NCBI GenBank assembly: GCA_964017145.1
Contig: OZ024840.1
Span: 930,001-994,000 of the forward strand
Reading direction: 5' to 3'
Source: Agrocybe praecox
Lineage: Eukaryota > Basidiomycota > Agaricomycetes > Agaricales > Agrocybaceae
DNA: 64,000 nucleotides
Both the position numbers and the translations under genes were made by a program. The notes below the pieces were generated by a model, which saw only the letters and a list, made by a program, of their open reading frames with translations, did not search any database and was not told the origin of the DNA. Positions within the stretch are counted from its first letter, which is position 1, and every line of letters begins with the position of its first letter. Positions 24,733 to 38,665 of this stretch are shown here, piece by piece.

Positions 24733-27025
24733 ATGGCCATTAACGAATCATCAACAGATTCTCAGACAACAACAGAGGAGGGGGACGGTGGGGACACGCC
24801 TGCCCAGGGTGATATATCAAATCAAATGCAAAAGTTGCGCATAACCCCTTCATCCACTTCTACCCTTACAGCGAATACGGGTGCCACTCTGGTTCATAGC
24901 CCAAACTCGTATCCTCTTCCTCCTCCAGACTCACACCTGACAGGTGTGAAGCAGCCAGGCTACACTCGCGACGCCCTGCAGAAGCTAAACTCGGTGCCTC
25001 TGTCCAACACATCCTCTTCTTCCTCAGACAAGCAAAAGGGACAACAGCAGCTGGCCTCTGTGCGGCAGACACCCAGCCCCATCCATACCCCATCTCCATC
25101 AGCAACATCCCCAACGGACAGCTACTGGGAAGGCGCCAGCGCTCCTCCGAGCAGAGGCCCAAGTAGGCCTCCCAGTCAGCCTGCCAGTCGGGCCCCAAGC
25201 ATGTCCGCAGGCGTCTCGGGAGGCAAAATCGTTCCTCCGACTGTCGCTCTGCCTACAGCACCCCAGTCAGCTGGTTTACCGAACGGTAGGGAACGGCGAT
25301 CGAGTAGAGCCAGCGACTACCTTCCCACCACTCCGGGTCGGGCCAGCAAACCGGCCTCGGTGCACTCGGACAAGGGCGATGGAGGTTCCCACAAATTCAA
25401 TTTGAAGGATCTGTTGGCAAGTGGGCCCAAGTTGAATCGGAAGAGCTCGCAGCGATCGACTTCTTCGAAACGATCGGATTCGGATGCAGGCGAAGGAAAC
25501 GGCAGGTCCAAGAGCACGGCGGGGGATAGCGCTATTAGCCTCACCCAAAAGTATGGTGTTTGCCAGAAGGTGGCTATAGGAAAAGGAGCTACGAGCGTAG
25601 TGAGATTGGCTCATAAGTGGGATCGTACCGAGGAGAAGCTGTACGCTATCAAGGTGATCCCTATTACTAATCACCAACTCCTATGTTAATTTTTTCCTGT
25701 TTTTCCTCCAGGAATTCCGCAAGCGTCGAAAGAACGAGTCAGAAAAGGAATACGTCAAAAAACTCACGGCAGAATTTTGTATTTCCTCGACTTTACACCA
25801 TCCAAATATTGTCGAAACTGTTGACCTCGTTCAGGATGAAAACCAACACTGGTGTGAGGTCATGGAATTTTGTCCAGGGGGTGATCTGTATGCTGCCATC
25901 AAGAAAGGGTGAGTCAATGATAGCAATTTTTATTTTCTGTTCTTTTTGGTTTGGACGGACAGGGGAAAGAGAAGGCATGCAATTTTTTTGGATGCCCTTG
26001 ATGTTTCATGATTTATATTTTCTCTCATTCGCTGGCATCGCCTGTACCCACTTGGTGGTACCCAGTCGGTTGTCATCGGCATTTTCGGATTATTACGATA
26101 TTACGACCCCCGCGTTTATTCGTCCATGAGAACCCGGGTTTTTTTTCTGTGCCTTAGTACTAACCATGTTTCTGTTTCTCTCACTGCAGAGGCATGAGCC
26201 CTAGCGAAGTCGAGTGCTGTTTCAAGCAGATTCTCAATGGAGTCTCCTATCTCCACAGTCAAGGTGTAGCACACCGAGACATCAAGCCGGAGAATCTCTT
26301 CTTTGATACGAAAGGGCACCTCAAGGTATGTCCTATCTCTCGTAAACTTATAATAAAACACTGAACGTTTTTTTACTGGTAAAATAGATCGGTGATTACG
26401 GAGCTTCGACAGTTTATCGTCTTCCATGGGAAGCGACGGTGCACATGTCCACAGGACTCTGCGGAAGCGAGCCGTACATTGCCCCGGAGCAGTTTTTAAG
26501 CAAACGTAAGCCTCCCTAATTGCTTGTTTTGTCCCAACACTGCAGAGGCAGCCTGACATTTTCGTGCTTGCTTGCTTTCTGTTCGGTGCCGTTCTTTCAA
26601 ATCAAATCAAATCATCTTCGATACTACAAAACCGCATACCGCCATGATCAGCATATGACGCGAGATTGGTGGATATCTGGGCTTGCGGCATCGTTTACTA
26701 CTGTCTGCACTTCCAAGAATTGCCATGGCGCGCAGCACAGGCAGGGACGGACCCTCTGTACTCGGCATATGCGACTGCGTGTGCGAACCCAAACCCGGCG
26801 GTGTCGACGTGTCCTCCTACGATCAACAATCTTAGTCCACGAGCCTGCCGGACGCTGATTCGCAAGATGCTCGAGCCGGACCCGAGGCAGCGGTCGACAA
26901 TCGAAGATGTCATTGCTCACCCTTGGGTGCAGACCATTGAAGTTTGCCATGAAGCTGCTGAGGCGAAACATGTGCATGTCAGTGCAAGAGCTATGGGCAT
27001 GGCTTATCTTGGGAATGGAGCATAG
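24733..27025 (+). CDS. HAL-type Ser/Thr protein kinase
   Basis: Exons 24733-25653, 25712-25908, 26190-26325, 26388-26505 and 26652-27025 give 581 residues in phase. Residues 1-280 are disordered, rich in Ser, Thr and Pro ([19 protein letters not shown]). The kinase domain has [15 protein letters not shown], the ATP-binding Lys in LYAIK, the catalytic loop [18 protein letters not shown] in place of DFG, the APE segment [10 protein letters not shown] and [13 protein letters not shown]. It ends near [14 protein letters not shown]. In yeast, HAL4/HAL5-class kinases stabilise nutrient and potassium carriers at the plasma membrane; this role is inferred from the family. The third intron-separated exon follows an unusually long 281-bp intron. 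An upstream TTG at 24688 is not a likely start. Confidence 0.87.
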
Positions 27026-28263
27026 ATGGGGGATTTGGTCAGTCTCTTTTTGATGTACTCATTGTGTTGTTGCTAATGCACAATCGCATCCTATCTTCTT
27101 TCAGTATAGACAAGCATACCCTTTCCCATCTCTTATTGGATACTTCTGAATCTAGCGTAAATTCGGTTCATTCGAAACGGGGCAGCCCACCTACGACGAC
27201 ACCTATTTTTTTACCAGGCTTTCCCCGTTTTGTTTTCGTTTTTTTCCGATCGAGTCTGTCTCTGTGTTCCGATAATGTTTTTCGTTTTTGCTCAACATCT
27301 CGAAGCTCTCATGTTCGTGCGTGTTCGTGTCCGCACCCTTTTTTTTCGCGGTTCGCATACTCTGTTTTCCTGGCATCTTTCTTTTTGCGTTTCCTTCATC
27401 TTTATTTTCTTGCTACTTAGAAATCTCTTCTTTTTTCTTGTAGTTGTCTTTTTCTGTGACTTGATCTGATATATCTTGGATCGTTTAATAATAATAGGAG
27501 TGTTTTTTTACACGTTCGTCCGTGGCGCCTTTTATTATCTCGATCTTTGTGTTTCAACTTCAACCTCAACTTCTGTCCTTGCTAGCTTTTCTTTGGTTCA
27601 GCCTCTTCCTTCGTCACGGTCATCGGGGAAATTTTGCTTGCTTATTTCTTTCCTATTATTTTCCTAACCTCTTCCTTTCCCTCTCTCTCCCTCTCTCCAC
27701 AAATTTCTACTTTTCTCCGTTAAGGTACACATACATACCGATATACTTCTTGTCTCTTTCTTGTTTCTCTTCTCTTTCTTTACAAGTAGTACATACAAAA
27801 CATAAACACCCTGACAGACACCGCCAGCTGAATCGAAATTCGAACGTTGTTTGATGGACGCCGATGATCAGGACAGTTTGCTTGATTCATGTTTCTTTGT
27901 CGACTCGCGGTTTGGGTTTGGTTCGAGAGGAGTGGGTGAAAACTCCATATACATAGTGTACATAATTAGGAAATTATATATCATCATATCATATTTGTGG
28001 TTGTACATCTTGTTGGGTTTGTTAGGTACTGAATATATATCGATATTGCGCCACACATAGATCTCGATTTAGTGTGAGAGCTCAGCGTCCATGTGGCATT
28101 ATGATGATTTCAAATAGAAATATTCACCCCCATAACATCTGGGGTTACGATAATTTACTACCAATTATTTGGAATAAATAGGGTATGTCGCGTGGAATAT
28201 TACAAGATGAAGAGTATCCTACTGTACAATCACTCAGGTAGATGTTGAAAAGGAAGCATCACC
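27026..28263. other. Pyrimidine-rich 3' region of the kinase gene
   Basis: From about 27060 to 27830 the plus strand is strongly biased to T and C with many T runs, then becomes AT-rich. Frames reading Phe/Leu/Ser strings here reflect composition. It probably includes the 3' untranslated region; no separate gene is supported. Confidence 0.5.
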
Positions 28264-28917
28264 TCAAGCATCGTGATACAAATCACCAGATGAATCCGAC
28301 GTATAAGAATCGTCGTCTTCTATCCACCCTTCCTGAATGAGTAAGCGCCGAACATCCTCGTTGTCCGGTTTAATCTCTCCGTTCATTGGCGCAAAGTACT
28401 TTTGTACATTCATCCTAGTCCCGAATCTTACGCGGTAGAAGAAACCTTGCTTTATCTGCTCATGAAGGTCCAATGGAGAATAAGATTCAATAAAGATATA
28501 AGCGCCTGCCACATAGCGTAGGAGTAATGGCCAATGAGTCAACACTTACGCGGGTTTGTCCCACTCTGAAATCTTCTCTGCAGACCTTTCCAGAGCACCA
28601 GTTTGATTGCTGGGTACGGACCCAAACTCTGTCAGAATTCTGGAGTAAATTGTCATTGTCACCGTTAGTAGATGTCCATGAATAGTTAAGACGAATTCAA
28701 TGACGAGTCAACTAACTTTGAACGGGTACTCGATAGGGTCGTCTAAAAACATGAGATCATTGCACATTGCGGATCTTGAACGAAGTGCTTTCCCCCATGC
28801 CGATTTTTCAGCGGAGCTTGGAGAGCGAAGCGTGGTCGATGAATTTGCCTCCACCGAAATGGACGCTTTACCGGCAGTCCGGTTCTTACGCTCAGTGACA
28901 GCTTGTGCGACGGGCAT
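28264..28917 (-). CDS. Unknown conserved-looking protein, 173 residues
   Basis: Exons 28717-28917, 28550-28628 and 28264-28505 fit in phase to 173 residues. The first exon is Ser/Ala-rich and basic (VAQAVTERKNRTAGK), then MFLDDPIEYPFK. The middle reads YPAIKLVLWKGLQRRFQSG and YIFIESYSPLDLHEQIKQG. Then come FFYRVRFGTRMNVQKYFAP and IQEGWIEDDDSYTSDSSGD, an acidic Ser/Asp tail. It looks like one small folded domain after a disordered N-terminus, with no signal peptide and no membrane segment. I do not recognise the family. The second exon can also be read in another frame from an acceptor 11 bp upstream, but that does not join exon 3 in frame. Confidence 0.6.
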
Positions 28918-29892
28918 GATTGGTACAAGGAATTTGAAGTAGTATGGTATGAACAGTTGTTAAGAAGGATTTAGGAGATTCTGGTCAGTGAGTAAGGACT
29001 GAAGGGACAAAGGGGTTGATCAACGGATGGGAACGAGGTATAAGCGCGTTTGAGGTATTGAAATACTTTTTATGATCGTTTTGGCCTGACGGTGCAGATA
29101 GATGAACTCGGAGATGCGGTGTACGACACAGCTGCGCTTTATATAGCTCTGTGCACTAGGCTGTGAGCCGCTGTGCCACCCCGTGGCAGTTGCCATTTTG
29201 CATTCCCTTTGTTGTGATTCTGTGATGAATTGCCAGATTTGACTTGGACCTTATAATTGCAAGGGCCCCATTGTCTTTGTATCTCAAGGAGGCAATCATC
29301 CAATTGTTGTAAATTACCTAGTACAGGTGTGAGATTTTGTCTCTTCTGTTCCCATGATTCGGACTAAGCAATCCTGAGCTCCAAGACTCAAGTTGGAAGA
29401 AAAGAAAATGTGATAAAGCCGTTCAATTCTCGAGAAGATTGAAGTATGATACATGCTTATCCCACGTGTATATTTGCTGCCAGATCCGACGCTAGAAAAT
29501 GAGGCGAACCGTGCTTAGTACACCGTTTGCCAAGTAGTAACTTCTACGGAGCTTTGCTCTTTTTATGAATCAACGAAAGAAATTAAAGATATAATGAATC
29601 GCGTGCTAGCCAAACAATTCGATAATACAGCGCTAAATCTTAGATGATAAACGTTACAATTGTCTCAGCTGGAAGGCGGAGTGTCGCCTGGGAAATTGTC
29701 TTGTCGAATTTGGAAAGTCAGTGCTACTTTCTCTGTTTGTATCACAGGCCAATGAGCTTTATAACCAAATAATGTTCAAGCGGTATCCGTATCCGTATAG
29801 GCTTTATAGCTAAAGACTGTATCTCCGTTCGGTCAATAAATCTCAACTGCGACTCCCTTCCTCCTCTCTCTGAAAGCGCTGCGCAAACATAG
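28918..29892. other. Divergent intergenic region upstream of VPS4
   Basis: About 975 bp between divergent start codons. No gene, RNA or repeat was recognised. Confidence 0.4.
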
Positions 29893-31515
<1,623 letters not shown>

Positions 31516-31679
31516 TGTACTTGCTCGACTTATATCTTAACACACTTGTATATTGGTTGTGACTTTGTAATGGAATGTCGAGTTACTGGCGTATGTTTTT
31601 TTTTCTGGCTATATAACGAAACGGGTATGCATTGGTTCTATTTGACTGATCAAGACGAAAGATAGCATTCAGGAAAGTA

Positions 31680-33374
31680 TCAAATTTCTTTGAGCTTCTT
31701 GCAGTGCGGCTTGTGGGCTTTCCAGTCACTGTATAAACTGCTTAGTATAGGATCTTGGAACTGGTCTACAGGCTTCCACACACCTATTCTGGCACTCGAC
31801 GCCACAGTACTGGCTCTGCAAGCAAACTGAACACCTAGGTGTTGGGGACTCGATTTTTACAACAAATGACGAGCATGTCGGGTTAAAGCAACCTATGGGA
31901 GGTTTGACCAGGTATGGTATGCCAATCATAGAACCCAACAAGGACCACTTTTTAATCAAATCTGCAATTTCGTGTTCTTGTTTAGCTACCAGTTGGCGCA
32001 GAGCATCCAAAACTTCTTTCCAAGTCATTTTCAATTCCTGTGCAAGGAGATGTTTGATTATGTCTATTTCAGCCGCCTCCTCTGGGCTCTGATTTTTGCG
32101 GCTCAGCTCCCGCAATAGGACTGAGAATAGAAAGATACGTGTTTCCAGCGCACCGAAGTTTAATGGTGAGTTCAAGTTTGCATGTATTTCACCAAAGATG
32201 ATTGTAGATTTGGCCATCCATTTCACAGCTTCGTGATCACGGATAATATCTGCCAAAAAAGAAAGTTTTGATGCTGTTGAAGGGACATTGTTTCCGTCAA
32301 ATACTTTCCTAGATTAGTAGATGTTATGGGTAAGCTGGGTTAAATGTCAGGTAAATAGATAAAAGCTTGCTCACGCCAGAGTGTCATTGGGCAAAATAAC
32401 ATGTCCCAACCAACGATATTGGGCAGAATGTTTTTTAATGTCAATGTCGCCAATAGTCTGCAAGTGCCTGGCCATCAAGCCCATACTGCATATCATTGCT
32501 TTCTTGCGCTGCTCCCAAGTGACATTCCTGGTAATGTTGTGGGTGAACATGCTGATAACGATACACAACCAACTGTCGTGACCTGGTGTAGAGACTAATA
32601 GCCTGTCAAATAACTGGACTTTTCTGCGATCCTTCATCAAGTTCTCGAAGTAAATTTCAGAGGCGGCACCGACATATGCAGATTCGGCATCGGAGCTTAT
32701 CCTCTCGTAGATCCAGGCGCTATTTTGTCGCGAAAACATGTCCTCCGCAAATAGAAGGCAGTGAATGGCTACCACCACCATCTTCGATGTGAGCGGCAAT
32801 CTAAAATAGACAGGATGTGGTTCAGTGCAAAGAAATTCCGAGAATATAAACAAAATGCAGCATACTCTATCATGAGAGCTGGTGTTCCTTTATCTTCGCC
32901 TACTCCCGCCAGATTGAATAGGTTTACAAAGTATCGGATTGCAATGTCAATCCATGTTTGTTTAAGATCTACTGGACCGCGAAGAGGAATGCATTTATCG
33001 AACGATTCCCAGATAAACTGTATGACTTCTTCGGGATGCGTTTCTGTTGCCTCTTTCAAGGTTTGTCGATGTTGAGCAGTTTTTTTGGGGTATCTTCCCA
33101 TGAGCTCCACGCATTTGGAATACAGATTAAGATTTTCAAACTAAATGGTCTGGACATATAAGTCATAAAATACAATTAGAGGGGATATTCAACTTGCCTG
33201 AGAATCGAGTAATTCGTCTTCGTTTGCGAGTATCTCATCATTAAAGAACCCTACGCCATCCACGGTTACATCCCATAGTGAGAACCACCATTTTTCGCAA
33301 AAACTTGGCCATTCCTTAACCAAGTTGGCCTCTACCCGCGCGACATGTTCTTCAAACGTTTCCTCCTGTAGCAT
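31680..33374 (-). CDS. MYND zinc-finger protein
   Basis: A long helical N-terminal region precedes a C-terminal MYND finger. Visible blocks include EEHVARVEANLVKEWPSF, HPEEVIQFIWESFDKCIP, SWLCIVISMFTHNITRN, DIIRDHEAVKWMAKST and SPEEAAEIDIIKHLLAQE. The finger is CFNPTC, CSVCLQSQYCGVECQNSDW, then KAHKPHCKK, where the final exon (DWKAHKPHC) is needed to supply the last Cys/His pair; it ends KKLKEI. Proteins with a fungal helical region plus terminal MYND are numerous in mushrooms and mostly uncharacterised; the finger is a protein-interaction module. The start (MLQEETFEEH) is uncertain; an upstream exon is possible. It is divergent from CAND1 over about 490 bp. Confidence 0.75.
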
Positions 33375-33864
33375 TTGGTTGTCTGAAATTGGTGGTTGCC
33401 GTAGACGAAAGGGAAGCAAGTAATGAACACCGCTAGAATACTAAGTGTTTGAGCTTAGTATAATACCGTAAATCCACGTCTGGGCAATGCATAAGTTGCA
33501 GTCGCGACTCGCCGCCGCATGAGAGCCTCGAGGCTCAAGATGGGAATATGATCTCACATTGAAAGCCACGGTTAACCACCCAAAAGAGTATGTCTGTGCG
33601 TCAAAGAAAAGGAGTCTTAGCTTAGAATTGAATTGTGTTCAAGTTGAGTTCATGTCTGTCCATGTCCAAGTTTTTCTCTCTCCCATCATGATAGTAACAA
33701 GTTGTTTTGGACTCTCGGAAGTCGGAACACTGAAAGTGATGGCGTCATGAGTCATGTGACCAATATAGGGACAATGAATTGAATTATTGATCAATGATAT
33801 TTGAACGAGTCCCAATTATCCACCTTTTAGCATCTTTCTCCAAAGATCAAGATCGTTGGTTAAA
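33375..33864. promoter_or_regulatory. Divergent intergenic region, MYND gene / CAND1
   Basis: 490 bp between the two gene starts. It may contain an unrecognised first exon of the MYND gene near 33480-33545. No defined binding site was seen. Confidence 0.35.
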
Positions 33865-36800
33865 ATGACGAAAATATACCTTATGAATAGTCTCATCGAA
33901 AAGGTATAGCCTACACGATGACTTGAATCATAAGACTAATGAGTCTGCCAACAGATGCAGTCCCCAGACCAGGATTTTCGGTGAGCTCCAACAAAGACGC
34001 GTCCTCGTCGATGCTTACGATGAACCTTGATAGGTTCATGGGTTTGAACGACCTGATGAATGAGATCAGGCAAGATACTCAGTCTTTCAGTGGCGATGAA
34101 GCTGTAGAAAACAAGGTTTTGAACATGGTTCTCCACTTGGTTGAGGATAAGATCTCTGAAGTCAAGAATCAAGCAGTGAAATGGCGAGTCGTTCTACCCA
34201 CCGCTACAATACTACATACTCACTTACTGCAGTCTTGGCCAATTGATCAAGATCCTGCGACAAACACAGATGGAACTCGTTGTGGACAAGTTGATCGATT
34301 TCTCTGGCGGAAAGGATGAAGAACTAAGAGATATCTCTGGACTGGGTAAGTTTGCTCCTTTTATGAATCCTGAAAACCTGCTTACACTTGCTCTTCTTTC
34401 TGTGTGCTAGCACTGAAAACGATCACGGCGGAACTTCCTCCTGATGGCAAGATAGCCGCCACTGCGTGTGCAAAATTGACGCCCAGGCTTCTAGGACAGA
34501 TTCAGAATGTGTGTGCTTCATTATTCTCCTCTGGCATCGATTAATATCATTAATAGACATCAACACCACCCGAGACACTCATTGAGACTCTTTCCATCCT
34601 CTCCATCCTCATTAGCCGGTTCCCTAAGCACATTTCAGCGACAAACTATACTCCGGCACCACTTCAAGTCCTTGCACCCTTACTTTCACATCCACGTCCT
34701 GTAGTACGGAAGAGGGCAATAATCACACTCTCACAATTTATCCCTATCTCACCAACCGGGCTGTTCACCGATCTTCTGAAAACAGACGTCTTGCCCAATC
34801 TTACTTCATCTGCCAATGTCGACAAACAAAGAACTACTGTGCAGTTAGTCGCAGCTGTTGCACGTAATTCGCCTGCTCAGATTGCCCCAGTGCTTAGCCA
34901 TATTGTACCCGGTATTTTGCAAGCCGCTGAGAAGTCCGATGATGAATTGCGAGAAGGCGCTCTTCAAGCTCTTGAAACCCTTGTGCTGAGATGCCCCACT
35001 GATATCGATATTTATCTGCCTACTATTGTCGAAATTGGGAACAAGTTCATCAAGTATGACCCTGTATGTCCAAGTCTTTGCACAACATAAACCCACATTT
35101 TTCTGATGAAATTGCAGAACTATGCCGGAGATGAGGATGAAGATGAGGACGAAGAGATGGCGGATCCAGATGACGAAGATGAAGATGATGAAGATGACCT
35201 TGACGAGTGAGTCCTATGCTATATCACTTCTTTGCTTTGCATACTGAAATGGAATGGAAGATACTCGGACGACGAAGATACTTCTTACAAGATTCGGCGA
35301 TCTGCTACGAAGCTGCTCGCAGCTGTAATCGGAACCCGTCCCGATCGTCTCACAAGAACCTACAAAGATATATCCCCAGTACTGATTTCACGCTTCGGAG
35401 ACCGCGAAGAGACTGTTCGTCTCGAGATCTGGGCAACGTATTCAACCCTTTTAAGTCAGACAACATTATATGGCGGGCTTCCTGATGCTCGAGATGATTT
35501 GTCTCCGAGGGGCAAAAGGAAGCGCGATACTGAGGAACCCATGGATTCGGAGGAGACTCCATATACACTCCTCAAATCACAAGTTCCTAATTTATCCAAA
35601 GCGTTGTTAAACCAGATCAAATCACCCAAGACATCGCCTGCTGTTCTTCAAGCAGGATTTGGACTACTGCATGCATTGTTGACAGTCCTTCCAGGATCCT
35701 TGTCGACCCAAGTTGCTCAGATTGTAGCGACTGCTAAATTTGTTCTCTCACAAACATCAACAACGTCAACCTCGACACTCCATCTCACATGCTTGTCATT
35801 CCTTGCATTGTTTTTTTCCACTCACTCTCCAACCACATATTCTAACTCGCTTCCTGCTTTGACCCCTGTCCTCCTCAAATCTCTTGGAGAAAGGCATCCC
35901 AGGATTGCCTCGGAATCATTCCGCGTTTTCTCTGCCTTGTTGAATGCTTTGAAAACTGTTGAAGCAAATGACTGGACGCCGGCTTTGTACGATCAAGCGC
36001 TGAACAGACTGAGCAATCACGATACTGACGCAGAAGTCCGTGCATGTGCCGAGGACTGCGTGGCCGACATCTGGATCTGCGCCACGAGCGTCGCTAAATC
36101 CAAAGATCAACGAGAATGGGAGTATATCTGCAGGAGTACCGGAAAGACGGAGGGCGCTGTCAAGGTCATTACGAAAGTTGCCAAGGGTGCCAAAATCAGC
36201 GACTCTTGGGTCAACGGATGCGTGGCGTATCTTTTGGGTCTTCTGAAGAAGAGTGGAAGAGTTGGAAAAGTTGAGGTGTTCGGTGCATTGGAAGTTTTGT
36301 TGCGAAGGTATGCAAATAATTTATTCAACCTCTTTCCGAAAGATTTCTGATAATAGCTCGTGCAGTTACGAGGCGGGAATTCCTTCTGATCTTCCATCAT
36401 CTCTCATCCCCCAGATCAAAACGTATATTTCGACTGCAGATATATCGCTACTTTCCCAAGCGTTGTCGACTCTGGCTTTGCTTCTCGAATTATCCCCAGA
36501 CATTACTTTCCCAGAAGTGGAACATAATCTCTTGAGCGACATTTACAGTGTTTCTCATTCACCCTTGATCTCTGGCGTTGCTCTTGACTCTCTCTTCCGA
36601 TTCTTTGCGGCGCTAGTCCAAGCCGATAACCAGATTGCCACTCACGTTGTGCCCAACTTAGTCCTTTCAGCAGAGAAGGCGCCAAAGAGCGAAGTCAGTC
36701 CATCCAACGTGGCGAAATGCATCGCCCAGGTTGTAAAAAACCAACAAGGTGTTGCTGCTGGAACAATTGCAGAGTATTCAAAATACATCAAGGTCTGTCT

Positions 36801-38375
36801 TGTCACCTTCGTGGGTCTATTGGAGCATTTCTAACAGTCTTGACTTCATAGAAGGACACCAAAGCCGGACCATCTCTGGTTATTCTCAGTCTGCTTATTA
36901 TTGGAGAACTTGGTCGTTTCATGTATGTTTTGCGTTTCCTTTCCGTGGAGGTGTAGTTCTTATCCAGGTTCTATCATAATATAGCGACTTTTCCCCACAG
37001 AAAGAAATCTTCAATCTTGTTATTGATCATTTCAGCTCTGAACAAGAAGATCTGCGCGCCGCCGCCGCATTCGCTGCTGGTATGTGGTTTAATGAACAAC
37101 AAACTAGAGACGCTAAATCAACATACAATTTTCAGGCAACATTGCTATCGGTAACCTTCAACAATTCTTGCCAGCTATCGTTAAGATGGTCGAAACCGAT
37201 TCAAAGAAGAGGTTGTTGGCATTGCATGCCGCCAAAGAGGTAAGTCACGCATTCTATGATATAGAGTACGGTCTACTCACGCATCTATTCTATTCTAGGT
37301 AGTTACTCACTGCTCTTCTGGACAATTGGAGGGTGTCGCCGAACTACTTTGGGGACCTTTGTTCGAACATTCTCAGAACGCCGAAGAATCAACCCGGAAC
37401 GTTGCTGCTGCTTGTCTCGGAAAGTTGGCAACTACTCGCCCTTCGCAATACTTGCCCCAGCTTCATGTAAGACCTCCGAATTCTCGTCGTTTTGCACTAA
37501 TTCTATCTCAATTAAAGGCTCGCGTCAAAGATCCTAACCCAGATACACGGGCGACAGTTGTTTCTGCAATCCGATATACATTCGCAGATACTTCGCAGTC
37601 CTTCGACGCTGTGTTCTCTCCTCTTCTTGTGGACTTCCTATCGCTTATGGTCGATGAGAACCTTGTATGTTTTTTGTTCTTGCTTGCTTGGGTCGTCATA
37701 AATCAATCATCTTTTTAGGTTGTTCGCCGACTTGCTCTATCAACGCTCAACTCGGCTGCGCGCACCAAGCCACATCTTATCAGGGAACATTTAGTGTCTC
37801 TTCTGCCTAACCTGTATAAAGAAACCGTCATCGACCCGACCTTGATCAGGACCGTCCAGATGGGTCCTTGGACACACAAAGTTGATGATGGTCTAGACAC
37901 CAGAAAGACAGCTTATGAGACTATGTATACATTGGTATGGTTTTCCTTTTAGATGTCGACCAATGACCAGCATGACTGACTGTCTGCACAGCTCGACACA
38001 TGTCTTTCCAAACTGAACCTTCACGACTTTTTAGAGCGTGTTATTCCAGGTCTTTCCGACGACTCCGATGAAATCAAAGTCATCTCTCACATGATGCTCT
38101 TCCGCCTCTCCCAAGTTGCACCTACTGCCGTTGCCCAACGTCTTGAGGAGGCTACTCCACAGCTCGATAAGACGATGAAAGGAGCGACGGTCACGAAAGA
38201 TACTGTGAAACAAGATCTTGAACGAGCTGCTGAACTTCAGCGAAGCGCTCTGCGTGCTGTGGCTGCATTGAGCAAGATCAGCACAGGCGCTAGTCCAGCC
38301 TTTGATAACCTTGTGGAGGAAATCAAAAAGAATTCGGCTTGGGGTAACGAGTTCAGAGATCTTGTTGGCCAGTAG
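33865..38375 (+). CDS. CAND1: Cullin-associated NEDD8-dissociated protein 1 (TIP120 family)
   Basis: CAND1 binds un-neddylated cullins and exchanges substrate receptors of SCF ligases. Sixteen exons, all in phase, give 1226 residues, close to the animal protein (about 1230). The N-terminus is MTKIYLMNSLIEK, then a 26-base exon MQSPDQDFR, then FMGLNDLMNEIRQDTQ. HEAT repeats follow throughout (VENKVLNMVLHLVEDK, AVKCLGQLIKILRQTQ, PVVRKRAIITLSQFIP). The expected acidic loop (DEDEDEDEEMADPDDEDED) is at about residues 315-335. The C-terminal TIP120 region is present (NVAAACLGKLATTRP, DPTLIRTVQMGPWTHKVDDG) and ends NEFRDLVGQ. Intron 3 has a GC donor (34184). Exon 8 (1047 bp) is the largest. Confidence 0.95.
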
Positions 38376-38665
38376 TGTGATTTCCCTAGTCGGATAGAAA
38401 AGGTTATAGCAGTCGTGCTGCTTGATTTACACTTTTGGTAATTATTAAAATCGCTCGATGTATAATAATAATCACTTCTCAGCAGTGTACCACATGAACC
38501 TCATAACAGGGATAGAACCTGTCTTCGTCGGGTAATGATGTTTCCAATACACAGGAAGTTAGATATCAGCCCAAGGCCCCAAGGCGAAGAATGTTGTTAA
38601 AACCAGAAGCGAATGTCATTGGTTTCGTGTGCAATACAAATACATTTCAAACTTCTAGCTATCCT

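Noticed and set aside
25276..25677. Minus-strand frame of 133 codons inside the HAL-type kinase
   Set aside because: It lies opposite a low-complexity coding exon; composition alone explains it.
27064..27854. Phe/Leu-rich frames resembling membrane proteins
   Set aside because: They come from the T/C-rich tract, overlap in two frames and lack any family pattern.
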